Shown here: positions 6,165 to 7,169 of the stretch, piece by piece
How positions within the stretch are numbered: position 1 is the first letter of the stretch
Layout of the letters: every line of letters begins with the position of its first letter
Assembly (NCBI GenBank): GCA_005881235.1
Contig: VBEQ01000061.1
Location: 1-7,169, forward strand
From: Chloroflexota bacterium
GTDB taxonomy: Bacteria > Chloroflexota > Dormibacteria > CF-121
Reading direction: 5' to 3'
DNA length: 7,169 bases
Translations under genes and position numbers: made by a program
The notes under the pieces: model-generated
What the model was told of the DNA's origin: nothing
Seen by the model: the letters and a program-made list of their open reading frames with translations, nothing else
The model's database searches: none

Positions 6165-6187
6165 GCGGGCGTGTAATTAATTCCCGC
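6165..6187 (+). other. Short dyad in the leader of the Pro/Ser-rich gene
   Basis: GCGGG (6165-6169) and CCCGC (6183-6187) enclose a 13-nt AT-rich loop containing AATTAATT. The dyad sits just before the Shine-Dalgarno, where it could affect translation or bind a protein. With only 5 bp of stem this is weak. Confidence 0.25.
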
Positions 6188-6196
6188 CGTGAACTC

Positions 6197-6203
6197 AAGG
6201 AGG
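6197..6203 (+). promoter_or_regulatory. Shine-Dalgarno deciding the GTG start at 6213
   Basis: AAGGAGG lies 9 nt before GTG 6213. An upstream in-frame GTG at 6189 would put this ribosome site inside the gene and has none of its own. Confidence 0.6.
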
Positions 6204-6212
6204 CCGGTAAGC

Positions 6213-6641
6213 GTGTGGCGGCGACTCCTGGCTGTTGGGGCGGCAGTCGCGGTCGCGGTCGCGCTCTGGGTGGCGGTGCTGCTCGACTTCCCGTCGTTTC
6301 ACAACGGCAGTCCGAACCTCCCGGCTCTTGGTCCGTCGAGCCCGCGTCCCTCGCCCAGCGCGCTCGCCAGTCCTGGTCCGCAGCCCGGTGGCCAGGCGTC
6401 GAACCCGCAGGCGCAGGGGCCACCTGGGAGCACCAGCCTGACCGGCGGCGGAAATGGGGGTGACGAGGTCGAGGACGAGCCGCCGGACGTCGAAGACGAA
6501 CCACCGACCTCATCCAGTGGCGGGACGATGGCCCCGACAGCGGCCCCCGGGTTGGTCGGGCAGAACCTCCTGCCGTCGGCGCCGCCACTGCCGAAGTCGT
6601 CACTGCCGGCGCTTCCCCTGCCGACGCCGTCCATCCCCTGA
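6213..6641 (+). CDS. Membrane-anchored or secreted Pro/Ser-rich low-complexity protein
   Basis: This 142-residue protein begins MWRRLLAVGA with a single hydrophobic stretch to about residue 24. No clear Ala-x-Ala cleavage site follows, so an N-terminal membrane anchor is as likely as a cleaved signal. The rest is disordered in composition: Pro/Ser/Gly-rich (about 32-83), an acidic block with the tandem heptads VEDEPPD and VEDEPPT (86-99), and a Pro/Leu-rich tail (about 119-142). No enzymatic domain is visible. Such tails usually act as spacers in or across the cell wall; that is a general inference, not a family assignment. The gene stands 82 bp after the small Cys protein, with a possible promoter of its own. 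The function is unknown. Confidence 0.7.
   Translation: MWRRLLAVGAAVAVAVALWVAVLLDFPSFHNGSPNLPALGPSSPRPSPSALASPGPQPGGQASNPQAQGPPGSTSLTGGGNGGDEVEDEPPDVEDEPPTSSSGGTMAPTAAPGLVGQNLLPSAPPLPKSSLPALPLPTPSIP
6468..6509 (+). repeat. Tandem 21-bp coding repeat (acidic-proline heptad)
   Basis: The two 21-bp units (6468-6488 and 6489-6509) encode VEDEPPD and VEDEPPT. Three of the differences are synonymous third-position changes (GAG to GAA twice, CCG to CCA), so the duplication is not recent or the peptide has been kept. Confidence 0.6.
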
Positions 6642-6644
6642 GCG

Positions 6645-6656
6645 CGGCTTAAGCCG
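6645..6656. other. 12-bp perfect palindrome
   Basis: CGGCTTAAGCCG lies 3 bp after the stop of the Pro/Ser-rich gene. It is fully self-complementary, without a loop, so it fits a dimeric protein-binding site better than an RNA hairpin. Confidence 0.35.
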
Positions 6657-6749
6657 TGGCAAAAGGGCGCGCCGGCCGTGGGCCGGGACAATCAGGACCT
6701 CGCGACGGCGGCCGTCCCGAGCATGCACGGAGCTTCAACTCGCGCCCTT

Positions 6750-6766
6750 CACGCCGTATCGGCGTG
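6750..6766 (+). terminator. Compact 7-bp hairpin between the two surface-protein genes
   Basis: CACGCCG (6750-6756) pairs with CGGCGTG (6760-6766) around a TAT loop. The following sequence is TCTCTC, pyrimidine-rich but not a true T-run. It may weakly terminate the Pro/Ser-rich gene or form structure in the leader of the next gene, whose start is 34 bp away. The remainder of 6642-6800 is GC-rich with several GGCC-type dyads and no clear promoter. Confidence 0.4.
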
Positions 6767-6800
6767 TCTCTCACCATGAGAAGTGCTTCGCACGCTCACC

Positions 6801-7169
6801 ATGCATGAGATCCCTCGCCGTGGCTTGATCAAGGGCGTCGCCGTGGCGCTCATCGTGGGCACGTGGTGCCCATCGGGAGTCGCCGCGCCGCGCAGCGCTT
6901 CAGCCGAGGGTGAGTCGCCGCTGCAGGTGACGGCGCTCGACCCAGGATCGGCATTGTTGCAATGGAGCGCCGTACCGGGCGTCGCGCGGATCGAGATCCG
7001 CCGAGACGGCCGGCTGCTCGACGACGTGGCAACCTCTGGCGGCTCGACGCTGTCGTACACCGACCATCTGCTCTGGCAATCAACCACGTACGCCTACGAC
7101 GTCATCGCCATCAATCCCGAGGGCGAGGTCGTGAGCAACCAGACGGCGAGCGTCACGACGCCGGCGCAG
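6801..7169 (+). CDS. Secreted protein with fibronectin type III-like domain (runs off right edge)
   Basis: From ATG 6801 the frame is open for 123 codons to the edge. Residues 1-35 form a signal peptide: basic MHEIPRRGLIK, hydrophobic GVAVALIVGTW, and possible cleavage after VAA (29) or ASA (35). Residues 40-123 fit one fibronectin type III-like domain: LQVTAL, LLQWSAVPGVARIEIRRDG with core Trp55, LSYTDHLLWQSTTYAYDVIAIN with Tyr97 and Tyr99, and the closing SVTTPA that often precedes a further repeat. Such domains are common spacers in extracellular enzymes and adhesins, so a catalytic or binding domain may lie beyond the edge. The start is less certain because no good ribosome site precedes it. 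GTG 6843, in the same frame with AAGGGCG nearby, is the alternative but would remove the basic part of the signal. An ATG at 6805 is out of frame and ends after seven residues. Confidence 0.75.
   Translation, partial: MHEIPRRGLIKGVAVALIVGTWCPSGVAAPRSASAEGESPLQVTALDPGSALLQWSAVPGVARIEIRRDGRLLDDVATSGGSTLSYTDHLLWQSTTYAYDVIAINPEGEVVSNQTASVTTPAQ

Noticed and set aside
6299..6691. Minus-strand 130-residue Gly/Ser-rich frame opposite the Pro/Ser-rich gene
   Set aside because: It is the mirror of Pro/Ser codons. The plus-strand frame has a good Shine-Dalgarno and a hydrophobic N-terminus, while this one has neither.
6770..6803. CTCACCATG repeated 25 bp apart, as alternative starts for the FnIII protein
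   Set aside because: The ATG at 6776 gives a short frame ending at 6808, so it does not lead into the secreted protein. Nine bases repeated once is weak evidence of function.

Overview
This is a high-GC bacterial window with dense coding, GTG as well as ATG starts and strong Shine-Dalgarno sequences. It suggests a high-GC free-living bacterium, perhaps Chloroflexota or Actinomycetota. That placement is an impression from gene style, not a demonstrated assignment. I see no rRNA, tRNA, CRISPR array or transposase.

Layout, left half (minus strand, read right to left). A NarL/FixJ-type response regulator (5002-4352) is followed after 164 nt by an exopolysaccharide-initiating polyprenyl-phosphate sugar-1-phosphate transferase (4187-2760). 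That gene's stop overlaps, as TGATG, the start of an 850-residue fusion of an ExoA-like family 2 glycosyltransferase with a WzxC-like polysaccharide flippase (2760-208). Twelve nucleotides further on, a secreted protein begins (195 to beyond the left edge), with its Shine-Dalgarno lying over the flippase stop codon. The last three genes look like one transcription unit. It covers lipid-linked repeat-unit initiation, sugar addition and flipping, plus an exported protein, consistent with a Wzx/Wzy-type surface polysaccharide pathway. The polymerase and other transferases would lie outside the window.

Layout, right half (plus strand). A second NarL/FixJ-type regulator (5107-5748) is divergent from the first across a 104-bp gap. 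It is followed by a 95-residue Cys-containing orphan (5843-6130), a small membrane-anchored or secreted Pro/Ser-rich protein (6213-6641), and the start of a secreted protein with a fibronectin type III-like domain (6801 to beyond the right edge).

The theme is the cell surface: polysaccharide assembly with exported proteins, flanked by two regulators that have no partner kinase here. The gap upstream of the polysaccharide genes is rich in symmetric DNA: three GTCCC/GGGAC blocks in 10-bp phase, a tandem octamer and a 9-bp inverted repeat. These are the best candidate operator sites. The most distinctive features are the glycosyltransferase-flippase fusion and a diverged 78-bp tandem duplication at its 5' end. 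I found no convincing wholly new system.
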